Below are positions 34,974-47,600 of a DNA stretch of 64,000 nt, piece after piece. Source of the stretch: Nematostella vectensis (taxonomy: Eukaryota > Cnidaria > Anthozoa > Actiniaria > Edwardsiidae); NCBI RefSeq assembly GCF_932526225.1, contig NC_064043.1, forward strand, positions 10,893,821-10,957,820, written 5' to 3'. Position 1 is the stretch's first letter; every line of letters starts with the position of its first letter. Position numbers and translations under genes: made by a program. Under the pieces are notes generated by a model. That model searched no databases, had not been told where the DNA came from, and was given only the letters and a program-made list of their open reading frames with translations.

Positions 34974-37900
34974 ATGGCTTCAACGGTGAGACAGCTTTCA
35001 CAGAGCGACTAATCATTGCTTTTAAACCCAGACAGACAGTGTCAGAAGTAGCGAAAGCTCTATAGAAAGCGTTTCGTTTGGGAAGGACGAGTATAGAATA
35101 GTTCGTTTTCCGTGTTATAAAGGGAAAGATAGGAATACGGTTTAGAAAACGGTTTTCAACTAATTGGGAAATTTATTTGCCACTTTGTTTATGAATAAGA
35201 CTCAAGTCATAAGAAAAACGCGTGTAACTATTTGGTGTACAAAAAATAGCTCGGGAAGGCTACAAAAGCACGTAACACTGTTTTTTTGAAGGCATTATAG
35301 AATGTAATGAATGGAGAAATAGGAAATAGAAGGAATATAAATTGTTTTATTCAAACACAATAACAAACCTCAACACCTCGTAACCAAATAGCATTGCGTC
35401 CCAGATGACAATATAGAGATACTTTTGCTTTATGGTGTTTGCCTTGTGTGTTTGCAGCTCGAGAATCTGGCTGATTCATTGAAACTGTTCATCATTGAAA
35501 CGTATGGAAATGCAAAATGGGACAAAACACAGTAAGTCGAATAATAACTTTACGCACAGCGAGAATTATGGGAAAACAAATCTCCTAAAGTAATTGACGA
35601 CCATCAAAGCTAAGGCTAACGTGCATATTTCTGCTTTCAGGGAGAAAACAACACAAGTTTCTACGAGGACAAACAAGCCAAAGGATGGAGAGAAATGTTC
35701 AAAAGAGAGCGATGTTTTCGATGGTGGCTCTGTCGGGCATATGAGAAATTCCTTGAAAACATTATCACAAATAGCCGGTAAGATTAGCGCGATAAGAGGC
35801 ATTAGTTGCTTTTTGTGTGAAGTGGCGATATGTTAAGAGGATCGTGTGGAATGGTATTTAAGTAAATTGTTTTGCTCTCATAACGTTTTGATGGTTTCAA
35901 GTGGCCAGTGCAGAGACTGATAGTCGATGGGGGGATTTGGCGTGTGTAGCAGCTGAATGCCGGTTGAATGATCTGTGTAACTGAACTCTAAGGTTGATCT
36001 CCTAATATCGTGAACGCGACGACATCATTTCAAAACAATCGCCATCTTATCAACATAAAAAAAATGCCATAAAGACAAATACTTCTTGACAGCAACAATA
36101 TCAATGCTAAACAACCGAGTATTTTCCATTCTTTTCGCCTAATTCCTAACAAATTCAAGTTTTGTAGTAAGTTTAAAAAAATGTGTTTAGCATATAACTG
36201 AAATAAACACGACTTGTGCGCAAGCAAATCAGTAAACATACGTAAACATAATTTTCAAATTTCTCACAATTCTAAGTACGCAACTCTTATTTTCTAAAGG
36301 ACCTGAAAACACGTTCAACATCTGTTGTCTGATCGATGTTTGCACCACGGGCGGTACGTGCAAACTTGATTCACGAAAGTTTAGGCCTTCAAGAGAATCC
36401 TTTTTAATTTTTTTTAACCCTCTAGCTCTGCCTTCAAACGCGGATTAACAGCGTTAGGGAAATTCGGAGAGCTTCGTTTCAAATGTGACGAATTTGACAT
36501 CGTAGCCATAGGAAACCATAGGGCAAACAATGCCTTCGAATAGGGCAGATCTCCAATCTCTATTAAGATTCAATTTTACTCTATTTAGTTTTTCTTTGTG
36601 CCGACTTTTCCGGTTACTTTCCAGATCCGGTAAGATTATACTTTAAGATAAATACCATTCTAAGATGAAGTAGTTTATTTATCTTTTTTAATTAAAATAA
36701 CTTTCTATATAATTCCCAAATCAGACTTCTGAGCTTATAATAAACACCATTTGCTAAAGCTCTAAAGCAGAGTCGTGTAGTTGACTCGCCCGACTACTTA
36801 GTAACTATGTAACCTGCTAAGATACATATTTTTCATTTGAGAAAACTAACGACTAAGCTTAGACTGGAACTCTAGGAAAGAAAAAAACATGGATATTTGA
36901 AATTAGACTATAGGGGGAACTAGAAACAATTTGATCGAAAAGTATACGGTTTCCACGAAAACTTTTAAAAGCTAACCTCCCAGCAGGTCTCCGAAAAATC
37001 CCATCATACGCTGATAATTAGAGATCGAATTCGATGCGTGGCGGGCGTGTTTTATGTTTGGAATTTATCATGAAATCTAGCGTGTAGTGATCTTCACCTT
37101 CGTAGATTAAAAACGAGTGATGATAATAAGGATGCAACAGAACGCGCCATGTGTACTAAGTAAGCGATAGCTCAGTCTGATAGCTTATTATTGGGGAAGG
37201 TGCTGGGGGCATGCTTCTCTAGTGTAGCCTTCGTGGCAAGCGCATTGGGGGACAAGGGGACGACAGAAAGGGTAATAGCCACTAGAAAGGAGAACACGAA
37301 AGCGTCATCACCCTTTTTCTTACTAAAGGCTGATTAAGGCAGTACGATTTAGACGACTTGCCCTCGACACCTCTACAACTTCTAGTCGTAGAGTGTAAAT
37401 CAGCCTACGACTCCGCTACGATCTTCGACTTCGAAAGTCGTAGTGTGTAATTCAGGACTATGCAATGTCGTGGGCACGTCGAATACGAAAAAATCGTACT
37501 GTGTTAATCAGTCATAATACACATCGCACACAACCCTATCTTTCAATCCCTTCAAAGCTGTAGTGATGACATTAATTATCATCTTTGCGGTGGGCCCTTA
37601 AGAATCTTTTGAGTCATAACGAGGATGAAGATGGTTTTGCAGTAGACGTGATGCTTTATTGATGTCCCATTTATTGCCCAAAGCAATGCTGACCGCATCT
37701 TTCAAAGCTTAGCCGCTCGGTAGTTACCGCGATATGAAGTTACCTTAATGTGTATGCCATCCTAGAAAAACACTAAGGGAAAGATGAATCTATTGCCATC
37801 GGTTGTTTGGGATATCTTCTATTAAATTAAGTAAACGCATAAAACTGCTTTAGATGGTCACTTCTAGATTTTGTACGGAATTTGTTCTTGAATATCGGTA

Positions 37901-40900
37901 TGAAATTAATAACAAGGGTGTTGCTGAATAGACGTCTACGACGATTTGACCTGGGGTTCAGATTGAATGTGAAAAATAGAAGTGGACTCATTAACACTTG
38001 AAAAATAAGGAAATTAAAACTAATTTTATTGCACGTTAGAGTACAGGCTGTAAAAACGCTTTCCCGCGGCGTGTTTATCATCTTTATTTCTTCTCATTCT
38101 ATTGGCGCCTTGTCGATGGTTAAGGTCTCTGTTTTGGGCACGACATTGATAAACATCAAGGGATCCGACTTTTAGAATAAACTTTGCTAATATACCGTGG
38201 GATTGTTGTAAAAGAGTGAAACGGTGAAGTGTATATCAGAGGTTGATTACTTAATAGATAACATCTAGAGTGTCATCGATGTAGTTTATGGAAAAAATAC
38301 AGCAATAAATCACTTTAAGCTCTGCGTTTGAAACATGTAGTTTGGAGTTTTGGTTAATCATATAAAAAAACACTAGAATGGAAGAACGAAGTTTAAGACA
38401 ACTGGATAGAGATCGATATTGAATAGAATAAATGGATTCAAATTATCATGTAATTGTCTCTATGTGGCAAGATAACAATTACATATTCCAAAAATAACTT
38501 ATTATTTCCTGAAAGTATATCTTTATTTTTATAAGCTTTGAGATGAGAGGGAATACTTGCCAGCAAATAGTCTTTCTTTGCAGCCCTCGCAAGTGTCTGG
38601 GTACCAAGGGCAGCTTGAAGGTTGATTGACAAATTTTTATTAGCCTCGGAATTCTCGCCTGCCCTCAACCGTCCACTCATTATGTTTCCATTTTGTTCGC
38701 CCGCACCTTTACTTGTTTTAATTTGTTGTAGAACCGAGTTAATTGTTTTATACATTGGTTTGAATAAATTGCTGCGAGCAGCAAGAGCTCACAAGAGCTT
38801 ACAGTCTTATCACCAAACAATGTTTTGTATATGATCGCCGATTAAATATAGCTCAGGCAAGCTTCTCAGGTTTAGCGAAATGAGGGAAAAGCTCTAAAAT
38901 ACTTTTGCCCAACAAAAACCATCAAAAGATATATTCTATACATTAGGAGATTATCTAGTTTAGTATTGACCGTATTTCACAAATATATAGTTGCAAATAG
39001 ATATGATGGCCTATATGGATGATCATTAGGATAATTTTATCGGTGATAATGACATTGATGACGTATTTTATGACTTATAAAGACTAAGATATTAACGGTA
39101 GGGACATGGTAATGACATTGCTGTTGGTGATGATAAATGATGATGATGACGATGACTATGACGATGACGATGATGACGATGATGGTGATGATAATGACGT
39201 CGATTAAAGTGAAAGTGGTCCATGTTGCTGTTTGTGCTGCTAATGATGATTGAAGTAGTGGCGATTAGGGTGGCTCATGTTGGTTTTGCTGCTAATGATA
39301 ATAATTATGAAAGTGGGTGATAGCTTTTCCCCTCCTCCTTCCTAGTTGATGGTAACGGTTCTATTGTCCCATTTAAACGCTCTTATCCCACCTTGCGCTT
39401 GCTAAGGAGGCTACACTAGGTAAGCACGCCCCAGCCCTTTCCCCAATAGTGATATTAGTGAAAAAAGTGCTGGCGAACAACAGTAGCGGTCAGATGATAA
39501 TATGATTATGTTAATGATGATTGTGGTGTTGGAGGCAGCGAAATGGTGACGTTTATGACGAGACGTCAGGCAACGAAATGCTGCCGTTTATGACGAGACG
39601 ACGACGGCGTTGAAACTTGTGATAACCCAGTAAAATCTCTCTTGTTCACAGGCAAACATGAAGATCAAGTCATGGAAGCGTTTGGACGGTTTGCATTTGA
39701 CACCTGCCTTAAGCAGCCACAGGGGAAAATACTCTTCTCCCTCGGAAACTCCTTGTGCGACTTCCTCAACAGCCTGGATAACTTCCTGGAGATCTTTATT
39801 CAGTCACACGAGTGCTTGAGGAATGCCAAGGCACCCACCTTCAGCTGTAAAGTTATGGGTCGATGCCTGGAGTTGCATTATTATCCAACCCATAGCGGTT
39901 GGGAACACTTCATCATCGGCTCAGTAACACGGGCTGCTCACGTGCTATTCAAAAGAAATGTACTAATAAAACTAGAGGATACTGGGAGAGACCCGGACCA
40001 TAGAGTATTCAGCATACGGGAGAAGGATCAGCAATTAAAAACGCAGAATTCTTTAGCTACTAAACGGCAACTACGTTCGACATCGCCTCAGGACCTACCC
40101 ATTGGTGTCCAAACACTGTGTTCAACTTTCCCATTCCATGTGATTTTGGACAAAGAACTACAAATTAAACAAATGGGGTCAGCATTATTGAGACTAATAG
40201 GTCCGGCAATCCGACATGATAGGAAGTTTAGTACGTACTTCGAGCTTGATCAACCGGATATAACGTTAGGTTTCCAGCCGATTTTGTGCAGAATAAACGC
40301 GACGTTTTCCGTTCAACTAAAGTCTGCTACTCAAATAGACGACTCGGGTAAAAGGGTAACATTGATGGAGTTAAAAGGACAAATGATTCATCTCCCTGAA
40401 TCAAACGCCATCTTATTCCTCGCCTCGCCATTGGTGGAGAAACTCGAACAACTAAAAGGGCGTGGCTTATTCTTGAGTGACATTCCAATCCATGATGCCA
40501 CGCGTGACTTGATTCTGGTCAGTGAGCAGGCAAATGCACAAGACGGCTTAAAAAAGCGCATGGAGCAAATACAAAAGGAGCTACAGCAAGCGTCGAGTGA
40601 GTTAGAAGAAGAAAAAAAGAAAACTGAGAATTTACTTTCTTCTATATTTCCACACGATGTGGCGAACAAGTTGATAAACAAACAGCCAATTCCCGCGCGA
40701 CATATCCAGAACGTCACCATGTTGTTTAGCGATATTGTGGGCTTCACGGCGATTTGTGGTAAATGCAGCGCTATGGACGTTGTTGAGATGCTGAAAAGTC
40801 TGTACACCAAGTTTGACAAGCTTTGTGGTGAGCTGGATTTGTACAAGGTAGGAAGAAAACAATGTGGAAAAGCAACCATCGCGCGACTTGGGGAGCAAGT

Positions 40901-43622
40901 GGCGATATTTTTTATTAAATTTGGTAAATGAAATATGAAACTTTGCTTTTGGATGGTTATTTCGAGATTTTATCGCATATTTTTTTTACAATTTGAAAGT
41001 AAACAAAGCTACAAAGCTTATTATGTCTCTTTAATACTTCCAATGCAACAAAACAAACACAATTTTCGCCCAAACTTTAACTAGATTCTAAAGAACTATA
41101 ACCTAAGTATGTCATATGTTGCGAAGTCTTGAAGCTCGCGAGACAGTTTCAACGCTGATTCCGGCATTCCCTTGTGAACGTGTCAAGTACCAAACTGTAC
41201 GCGACACTTTTTCTTGTTTACGATATTTCAAGAATCGCTCAATATTAAGTGGATGCTTTATATAGGGAGAATACTACATGGAAAGTGCGCGCGTACGGTT
41301 TTTATTCACGAGTTGTGCGCAGTATCAAAAAACGAATGAGTGAGTTTTTTTTATGCAAAACAACGAGTGAATAAAAACTGTACAAAGCACTTTCCATGCT
41401 GTATTTTGTTTATTATATGCATACTGAGAAATTTATAATGAGCTTATTACATAACATTTTATTAGACTCGGCTGCAGAGGCTCCGAAGTTTGTGCTGTTC
41501 GACGGTTTAGACGAAGACAGACAGAAACTAACATTGAAATGAATCTGTTTCGCTAATCTCACGCACGAGACTGTGATGTTAGATAGCGTTTTAACAGCCT
41601 TACATCTCGCTCGGTTCTACCCTTTGTATTCTGGTTTTCAAGACTTTCTACATAATCCTCTACTATTGTCTTCCATTTGGAACTCTTTGAATTCAATTTT
41701 CACAGTGAAATTTCATTCTCTCGCTCAATGGAGCTCAATTACAAGATACATGCAAAGCTACCCGTCTCCCCGCGTTAGGATCATGTGCAGTGAAAAAATA
41801 TCGTTCGTCCAATCAGAACCGCGGACGACTTTTCTTCAAGGTGAAAAAACATCGTTCGCGCCTCTGATTTACTGAGACCAGTGAACGAACGAAACATTTA
41901 CTGAATATGTTTTCAGTGAGTATTTCTCAGTATGTATAATTATAATAAAATAAGGTACTTACTTCTATCCATGTGTCTCAGGTGGAGACAATCGGAGACG
42001 CGTACGTGGTGGCGGGCGGGGTACAGAACCATTGCGGGACTGCTGAAGACGCGTACCACGTGGCGCTCATGGCCGTGGGGATGATTGATCACATACGAGA
42101 CGTGCTCTCACCAGAGGGCGTGCCACTAAAGGTACGACGAGCCGCCGTTATTTTTTGTACCCCTACAACTTAAGTCTGCTTAGCAGCCATTCTTAGTGTC
42201 ACAAGCTTTTGGGGCAAGCGTGCATGCCACTAAAGGTACGAATAGAAGCCGTCATTTTTGTGACCCTACAAGTTAGGTATGATTAACAGCCATTCTTAGT
42301 GCCACGCACGCTTTCCCTACAAGTTTGTGGTGAAGGCATGCGTCACACTAAGAGCGGCTGCTAAGCAGACTATTACAAGTTATGCACATATAAAAAGACA
42401 AAAGGTTATATTTAAAAAAGGTGATGGGAAACAGATTTTTCTAAAGCTGTAACCACCCGTCACTATAATATTGGATTCGCCTCTATAACAGAGCTATACC
42501 AGGCCTTGAAATATGGGGCGTGCGTGTCCCTAGTGACCCAGCCCCTGCTACGGCACTGATAATTAGTAAAGTGGAAAATAAGAAAGATGCTGTACAGCCA
42601 CCTAGCCAGTAACTAGTCATCACGAAACCATTAAAAATGGTGTTGCAGTAAACATGGACATTTTTACGCTTAACCTTCCTTGATCGAAAACAACAAAAAG
42701 AGCTCAACACCAGATGTTTCTAGTGTAAGTCTTTACAGATTTCATTGCCACTTTCATTACTTGCAAAGTGTTTGTAGTGTCCGATGTTCAGATATTCCTA
42801 TGCCATTTTCAATACTTGCAGATGCGCGTTGGTATTCACACTGGGTCGGTTTTGTCAGGGGTGGTCGGGACCAAGATGCCTCGCTACTGTCTCTTCGGTC
42901 ATGACGTCACCTTAGCCAACAAAATGGAATCGGAGAGCGAAGCTGGCAGAATAAACATCAGCCCTACTACATACGAGTAAGTAAATGGAAGGGCCATTTA
43001 ATAACACCCTCTTTTCAAGGTACTTAGATCACCGGGGACTGGAGGGTTCGCTTGCGGTTTCGCTTGCCCGCGACGCCTAAGAGGGTGGTGTCCAAAGACC
43101 CCATGGTTAAACAAACCCTTAAGTTTTAAAATGGCCGCGTTTTACCGACTAACTGTCCTACATATGGGAAACAAAAAAAAATTAAAGCAAACGTTATGCT
43201 ATAAGTTTCTGAAAAGGGCTTCGAACTTTATAGATGGCGGCCAATACAAACTGTCAATATCTATATCTGCATATCTTTTGTTCAGATTAATCCGTGAACA
43301 CAAGGAATTCATTTTCACTGAACGACCACGTAGCGCTCTGCCAGACGGTTTCAGCAGCCATGTCCATGGAACATGTCACTTCCTGAAAAAGAAAGCCACC
43401 TCCCTAAAACACGACGAGTCCTTATGGGAGAAACTTGAGTCGAGCAGAATCAGGCGAAAAACATCGCCCGACACGCCGACATGGGACACGGAGGGCAGCT
43501 TGTGTGACGTCACAGATGATACCGTCACGGGGCTGACTGCAAAGACATTTCTCGATGATGTAAATAACTATGTAACAATCGAGAAGGCGACTAGAAACTC
43601 TTTTAAGGAGACGACAGTGTGA
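34974..43622 (+). CDS. Soluble guanylate cyclase alpha subunit, heme-pocket-degenerate, PDZ-ligand-like tail (sGC-2)
   Basis: Seven exons give 686 residues: 34974-34985 (MAST), 35458-35531, 35641-35777, 39652-40847, 41982-42131, 42822-42976 and 43286-43622. The H-NOX fold is recognisable but diverged. Leu120 (SLDNFLEIF) stands where the heme histidine should be, and the Y-x-S-x-R motif reads YYPTHSG, so heme binding is not expected, as in vertebrate alpha subunits. Then come the PAS-like domain (FPFHVILD), a coiled coil and the cyclase domain with [15 protein letters not shown] and [13 protein letters not shown] (two metal-binding Asp) and [19 protein letters not shown]. The C-terminus has the alpha hallmark FIFTERPRSALP...GTCHFL, then an acidic/Thr-rich extension ending ETTV, a class I PDZ-binding pattern; human GUCY1A2 also ends in a PDZ ligand. 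It should make cGMP with a beta subunit such as sGC-3 or sGC-4. The first exon is the least certain part. Confidence 0.9.
35778..37186. other. sGC-2 intron 3, first part
   Basis: AT-rich intron sequence with no exon or element recognised before the inverted-repeat element at 37187. Confidence 0.35.
37330..37511. mobile_element. Short inverted-repeat element nested in the 2.3-kb element
   Basis: The left end CTGATTAAGGCAGTACGATT and right end AATCGTACTGTGTTAATCAG are inverted repeats of about 21 bases. The interior repeats 'gtcgtag' and 'gtgtaa'. MITE-like, non-coding. Confidence 0.7.
39126..39200. repeat. GAT/GAC-rich microsatellite
   Basis: Imperfect run of GATGATGAC-type units close to the right end of the 2.3-kb element. 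Confidence 0.85.
41278..41398. repeat. Inverted repeat (fold-back) in sGC-2 intron 4
   Basis: Arm 41278-41310 (CATGGAAAGTGC..., ...TTTTTATTCACG) pairs with 41364-41398 (CGAGTGAATAAAAACTG..., ...GCACTTTCCATG), with a ~53-base centre. It touches the left edge of the element at 41402 and may be a nested or neighbouring insertion. Confidence 0.7.
41402..41952. mobile_element. Inverted-repeat element, 31-bp ends, in sGC-2 intron 4
   Basis: The left end (TATTTTGTTTATTATATGCA then TACTGAGAAAT) is mirrored by the right end (ATTTCTCAGTATGTATAATT then ATAATAAAATA). It is about 550 bp. The open frame at 41573-41875 lies inside and shows no transposase features. It ends only 30 bp from sGC-2 exon 5. Confidence 0.7.
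42118..42390 (+). repeat. Duplicated splice-donor segment after sGC-2 exon 5
   Basis: The sequence at the true donor (GCCACTAAAG/GTACGA at 42122-42137) is repeated about 104 bases downstream (near 42226: 'tgccactaaaggtacgaata'), with the following 'agccgtcattttt', 'cctacaa' and 'cagccattcttagtg' also duplicated. A partial inverted copy follows at about 42320-42390 ('cactaagagcggctgctaag'). A decoy donor results. Confidence 0.7.
42490..42562. mobile_element. Family-1 inverted-repeat element, truncated copy
   Basis: 'taccaggccttgaaatatgg' to 'cccagcccctgctacggcac' matches the two ends of the family with most of the interior missing. Confidence 0.5.
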
Positions 43623-44684
43623 TTTCAGATTATAAAGTAAATCTATGTAGATATAATCCTCATTGATCTACCCTATACATAATGGTCTTGCAAAGTCCCT
43701 ATTTCAAGCTCTACATTAAACGCAACAAAGAAAATCAGTGATTGTTTATTAAATAACCAGAGGGGGGAAGGGAAGTTATTGTGGGGATAAACTCTGAAAT
43801 TTTTAACCACCGAAATAGGTGGGGGGAGTCCGAAAAAAATGGGCCCTCTAAGGGGTGCTCTGAATTTCCTGGAGGTTGGGGGGGGGGGGGGGGGGGCAGA
43901 AAACATGGGTCGAAAGCTTACCCCCGCCCCACACCCCCAGACACCCTTCTCCTTCTCTTCTGCCCTCAGGGTATATGAACACTCCCTAGGACATCACCCT
44001 GGATGTCACAGTCAAACCCTAACTGTATAGACCATTTACAATTTGCGTCGTTTCTTGATCAGGTTACTGTAGCCCACAGCTTTAGTAGCTCAACCCCAAA
44101 GAAAAATGGAACTTAATACAGCTCGTGTTTTTGTCATCAAAAGAAAGCGTGCGTGCGTGGTTGATTACAACCCACTAGTTAACCCCCTTTGTTTGCATAT
44201 GAAAAATATATTTAATTTTCACTGACGATTAACTTTATATTTGTACATTACCCGTACACAGAAATTGTATCTCTGCAAGGGGAGAATAGCCTTAGGCTAT
44301 AGACGTGTTTGGGTTACATAATTATGGGAATTGAGTTTGGTCAATCACAATAATAACACACTTCAACTGTCTCATTTCAATATCCTAAAACAATTAAAAA
44401 GAGTTGTTTTATACAAAAATTTATTTCGCTGAGTCGAGACAAAGCAGACTTGCGTGCGAAACCTTTTTTCTCTGCGGTGGTCAACGAAATGTAGAAACAC
44501 CCCCATGATTCCTTGCTCTCTGACCGGAGGGTAATCATTAGCCGCGATCTCACTCATCTTCGAAAGCAAACAATAAAACATTAGACATCTGGTTACAGAT
44601 TCCTACTGAACGCATCGCTCGTTATTAAGTTCATCTGCACTTTAGAAAAAGAGCTCTTGAACCGTATCGAGTAGTTCAAGGACT
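43623..44684. other. Short spacer between sGC-2 and sGC-3
   Basis: Only about 1.06 kb separate the two genes. It contains a purine-rich repeat with a G homopolymer at about 43879-43896. No further gene is seen, and no obvious TATA box lies before sGC-3. The promoter of sGC-3 must be within this interval or the two genes share transcription. Confidence 0.4.
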
Positions 44685-47600
44685 ATGTACGGGTTCGTGA
44701 ATAGAGCTCTTCAAGATCTTGTCATACAAGGCTACGGGCCCGATGTTTGGAAGGAAATCTTGTAAGTAAGACCGTAGAACCGGCGGCATTCGCATCGCTA
44801 CTTGACATATGACCACACAGTGCACAGCAGCATTGTAGCATTGCATTCTAATGCTTGTTATATCATGTATTTAGGAAAAAAGCGAACCTAGATCTTGGGG
44901 ACTCCAGAGAGTTCAACGAGAGGCGAATCTACGACGACCAAAACACTTCCGATCTATTGATAGTCGCTGAGGATGTGATCGGTAAGTTTGATAATGCTGC
45001 TAAATGGGGGGCTACATCACACAGCCTTCGGGCTGGTAAATTCTTTTGAGACACACTTGATATACAAGTACGGTCTATGGCGATTTTAAGAAGGCGCTGT
45101 TTCGAATATTCGACTGATGAGACCAATCATCTGGCGGCATAATCATGAACCTGTAATTGTCGGAGTCGTTTTAGTTTAATTGACTTGCACTTGACGCTCA
45201 TGACTGTGGAAATACATCGAGATTGATATACCACATTTTATTGTTTCGACGGATTCACTCTGGTATTAGTTTGAGTGTTCGGGTATATCAGGATGTTTAT
45301 AGTATTTTTGCTGGTATCAACAACGGACTGTAAAAGTAAACATTGTTTTTATGTTAGGAGAACAGGGGACATCTATCTACGTAACAACAACATCCATCAT
45401 CGTGCCGACAAGTAGTGATAATTATACAATGTATAATACCGATAAAAATTGATTTGAGCTTACAGCTATGCTCTATAGATTCATGGATAAATTGTGTCTG
45501 CCCTGAAGAAGTCTTATTAAAGACGAAAATTTGGTAGAGTCGAAGACCAGTTTTTGGTGTATTCTATAGATCCTATGGGATGCTATTGTCTGTTGTGTAT
45601 ATGAAGATGAAAAAGGAGAACCAAAACATAGGCGTTTAATCATCCTTATTCCCTTTGCCGCGCACATTATAATCAATGAATTACCCTTCACAGAGAAATA
45701 GCAATGCTAGCGATCTAACCAGTAATCAAATAATTATTTTGTTTAGTAATTTATCGCACTAGATGCTCGAAAGAGCGGGAATAATGCTTTTATGTATGCT
45801 TGTTAACCTTACGGTAAGTGCCGCATGAATCTATACGATTAAAAAGAACAATAAACTAGCGCACCAAAGACAGCGTAAATGAATTCAAAAACACTGTAGC
45901 ATAATGTGGAGCCATTATCCAATCTGACATTAAGTGTCAAATTGACAAATGGTTTTGAGGCAAAATTTGACAAAAATGACCACAAGGCCAGACCCGGATC
46001 AGTAATAATTATCCTATATATAGAAATGCGTGAATTCGGAAACCAAGATATTTAACAGATGCGAAATAAAATGATAAGCATTGAATGAGTTATAAAGCAT
46101 TTTTTGCATGTCATACTTGCTCATCATCCAATCTTTCTCGAGAATTTTCATTGTTATGCGGGTGGTAGCGATTAGTGAAGGTCAACGATCCGATAATCGA
46201 AGTTATGAAGAGATAGGGCTCCTGAAAGGTTTAATCTGTTCGATCGTGTCTCTATGATTTTTTTTAATAACGTCTTATTTTCAGTGGAGGCTGGGCCGTT
46301 GGGTTGGGTTGTTAGGAACACAATTTTAGAACGCATCACACTAACAAAACAATCTTTTGCTGCTATCTGAGCCTTGACATGTTCTTCGATCTCAAACTGG
46401 ACGTTCTTTACACAAAAAGTAATAAAGACATAAGAATTTTCCAATTCCCCATCATCCGTTTCTAGACGGGATATACTGTTGCGAAGGGACAAGGGGACTG
46501 ACAACGTGTTTTATCGGCTATAAAGCCATATCTGTACATTATCAACATAATATCCTTCGCTTCTCTCTCTTCACTAGGGTTATCCAAAAATACAATTCTC
46601 GAGAGATTTGGTGACGCCTTCTTCGAGCATTGCATCGGATCAGGATACGATAGTATGATCCGTAGCCTCGGAGGAAACCTCATGGACTTTTTCAACTCCC
46701 TGGACGGGCTTCACGAGCAATTACTTCTCCTCTACCCAGGAATGAGGCCGCCATCTTTCCGAGCTAAGCGACACAACATCGACATGAAACTTGAGCTTGT
46801 GTACACATCTGAACGCTCTGGTCTCGAGTACATGGTCGTTGGACTTGTCAAGACAGTAGCAAGGAAGCTTTACGGTATCCAAGTTAACGTGGAATTAGCC
46901 TCAATGTCAAGTAAAGACCAGTCCTGGGCCATTTTCTACGTTTTATCTCAACATCAGGATGAGATGAAGTATATATTACCTACAGACACAACTCTTGAAA
47001 GGACTATGAAAGAGCTTAGCATAATGACCCTTAGTTCAAGAATCGGAACTGCAGCATTTTGCAGGGCGTGCCCTTTCCATGCGGTATTTGACCAGCGGAT
47101 GGTTATATACCAGGCAGGCATCTCGCTATGCCGTGTGCTTCCAGCAGTACGAGTAGGAAAATCTAAACTCACAGACATTTTTGAGAGCATACGGCCGCCT
47201 ATAAAGCTGACATTTGATAACATTTTACAGTACATTAATAAGGTTTATGTTATCAAGACGAAGTCAGGTCTTCTGGATTCTGCTTCATTGAGTACAGTTT
47301 CTGAAGATGACTACGGCAACTTGGAGTCCCCTTCAATGCGCTTTCGGGGGCAGATGATGTATCTACCAGAATGCAACAGCATAATGTTTCTTGCATCTCC
47401 AAGTGTTGTAAATCTCGATGGACTGAATGAAAAAGGTTTGTTGTAGTTGTCGTTTTATTGAATAGACAGTAATCGCCATATTATTTTGCTTGGCCGTGCC
47501 TCCACCACAGCTGGCGTGCGTTAAAAAAAAAAAAACAAGATGGCGCGAGATGACCTCAAGAAAAAAAAACATCTCATTATGCGAAACCATAGACTAAGGA

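Larger units (their letters stand above)
37187..39450. mobile_element. 2.3-kb element with ~55-bp inverted ends in sGC-2 intron 3
   Basis: The left end (37187-37243: TATTGGGGAAGGTGCTGGGG, then CTAGTGTAGCCTTCGTGGC) is mirrored at the right end (39394-39450: GCTAAGGAGGCTACACTAGG, then CCCCAGCCCTTTCCCCAATA). The interior shows no transposase-like frame, so it is non-autonomous or decayed. It carries a smaller element at 37330-37511 and a GATGAC microsatellite at 39126-39200. Confidence 0.65.

Noticed and set aside
41573-41875. 100-codon open frame inside the 550-bp inverted-repeat element
   Set aside because: Too short for a transposase and without catalytic motifs; most likely non-coding interior of a MITE.
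46172-46504. 110-codon open frame on the - strand in sGC-3 intron 2
   Set aside because: No recognisable domain, no codon or signal evidence, and it lies inside a well-supported intron.
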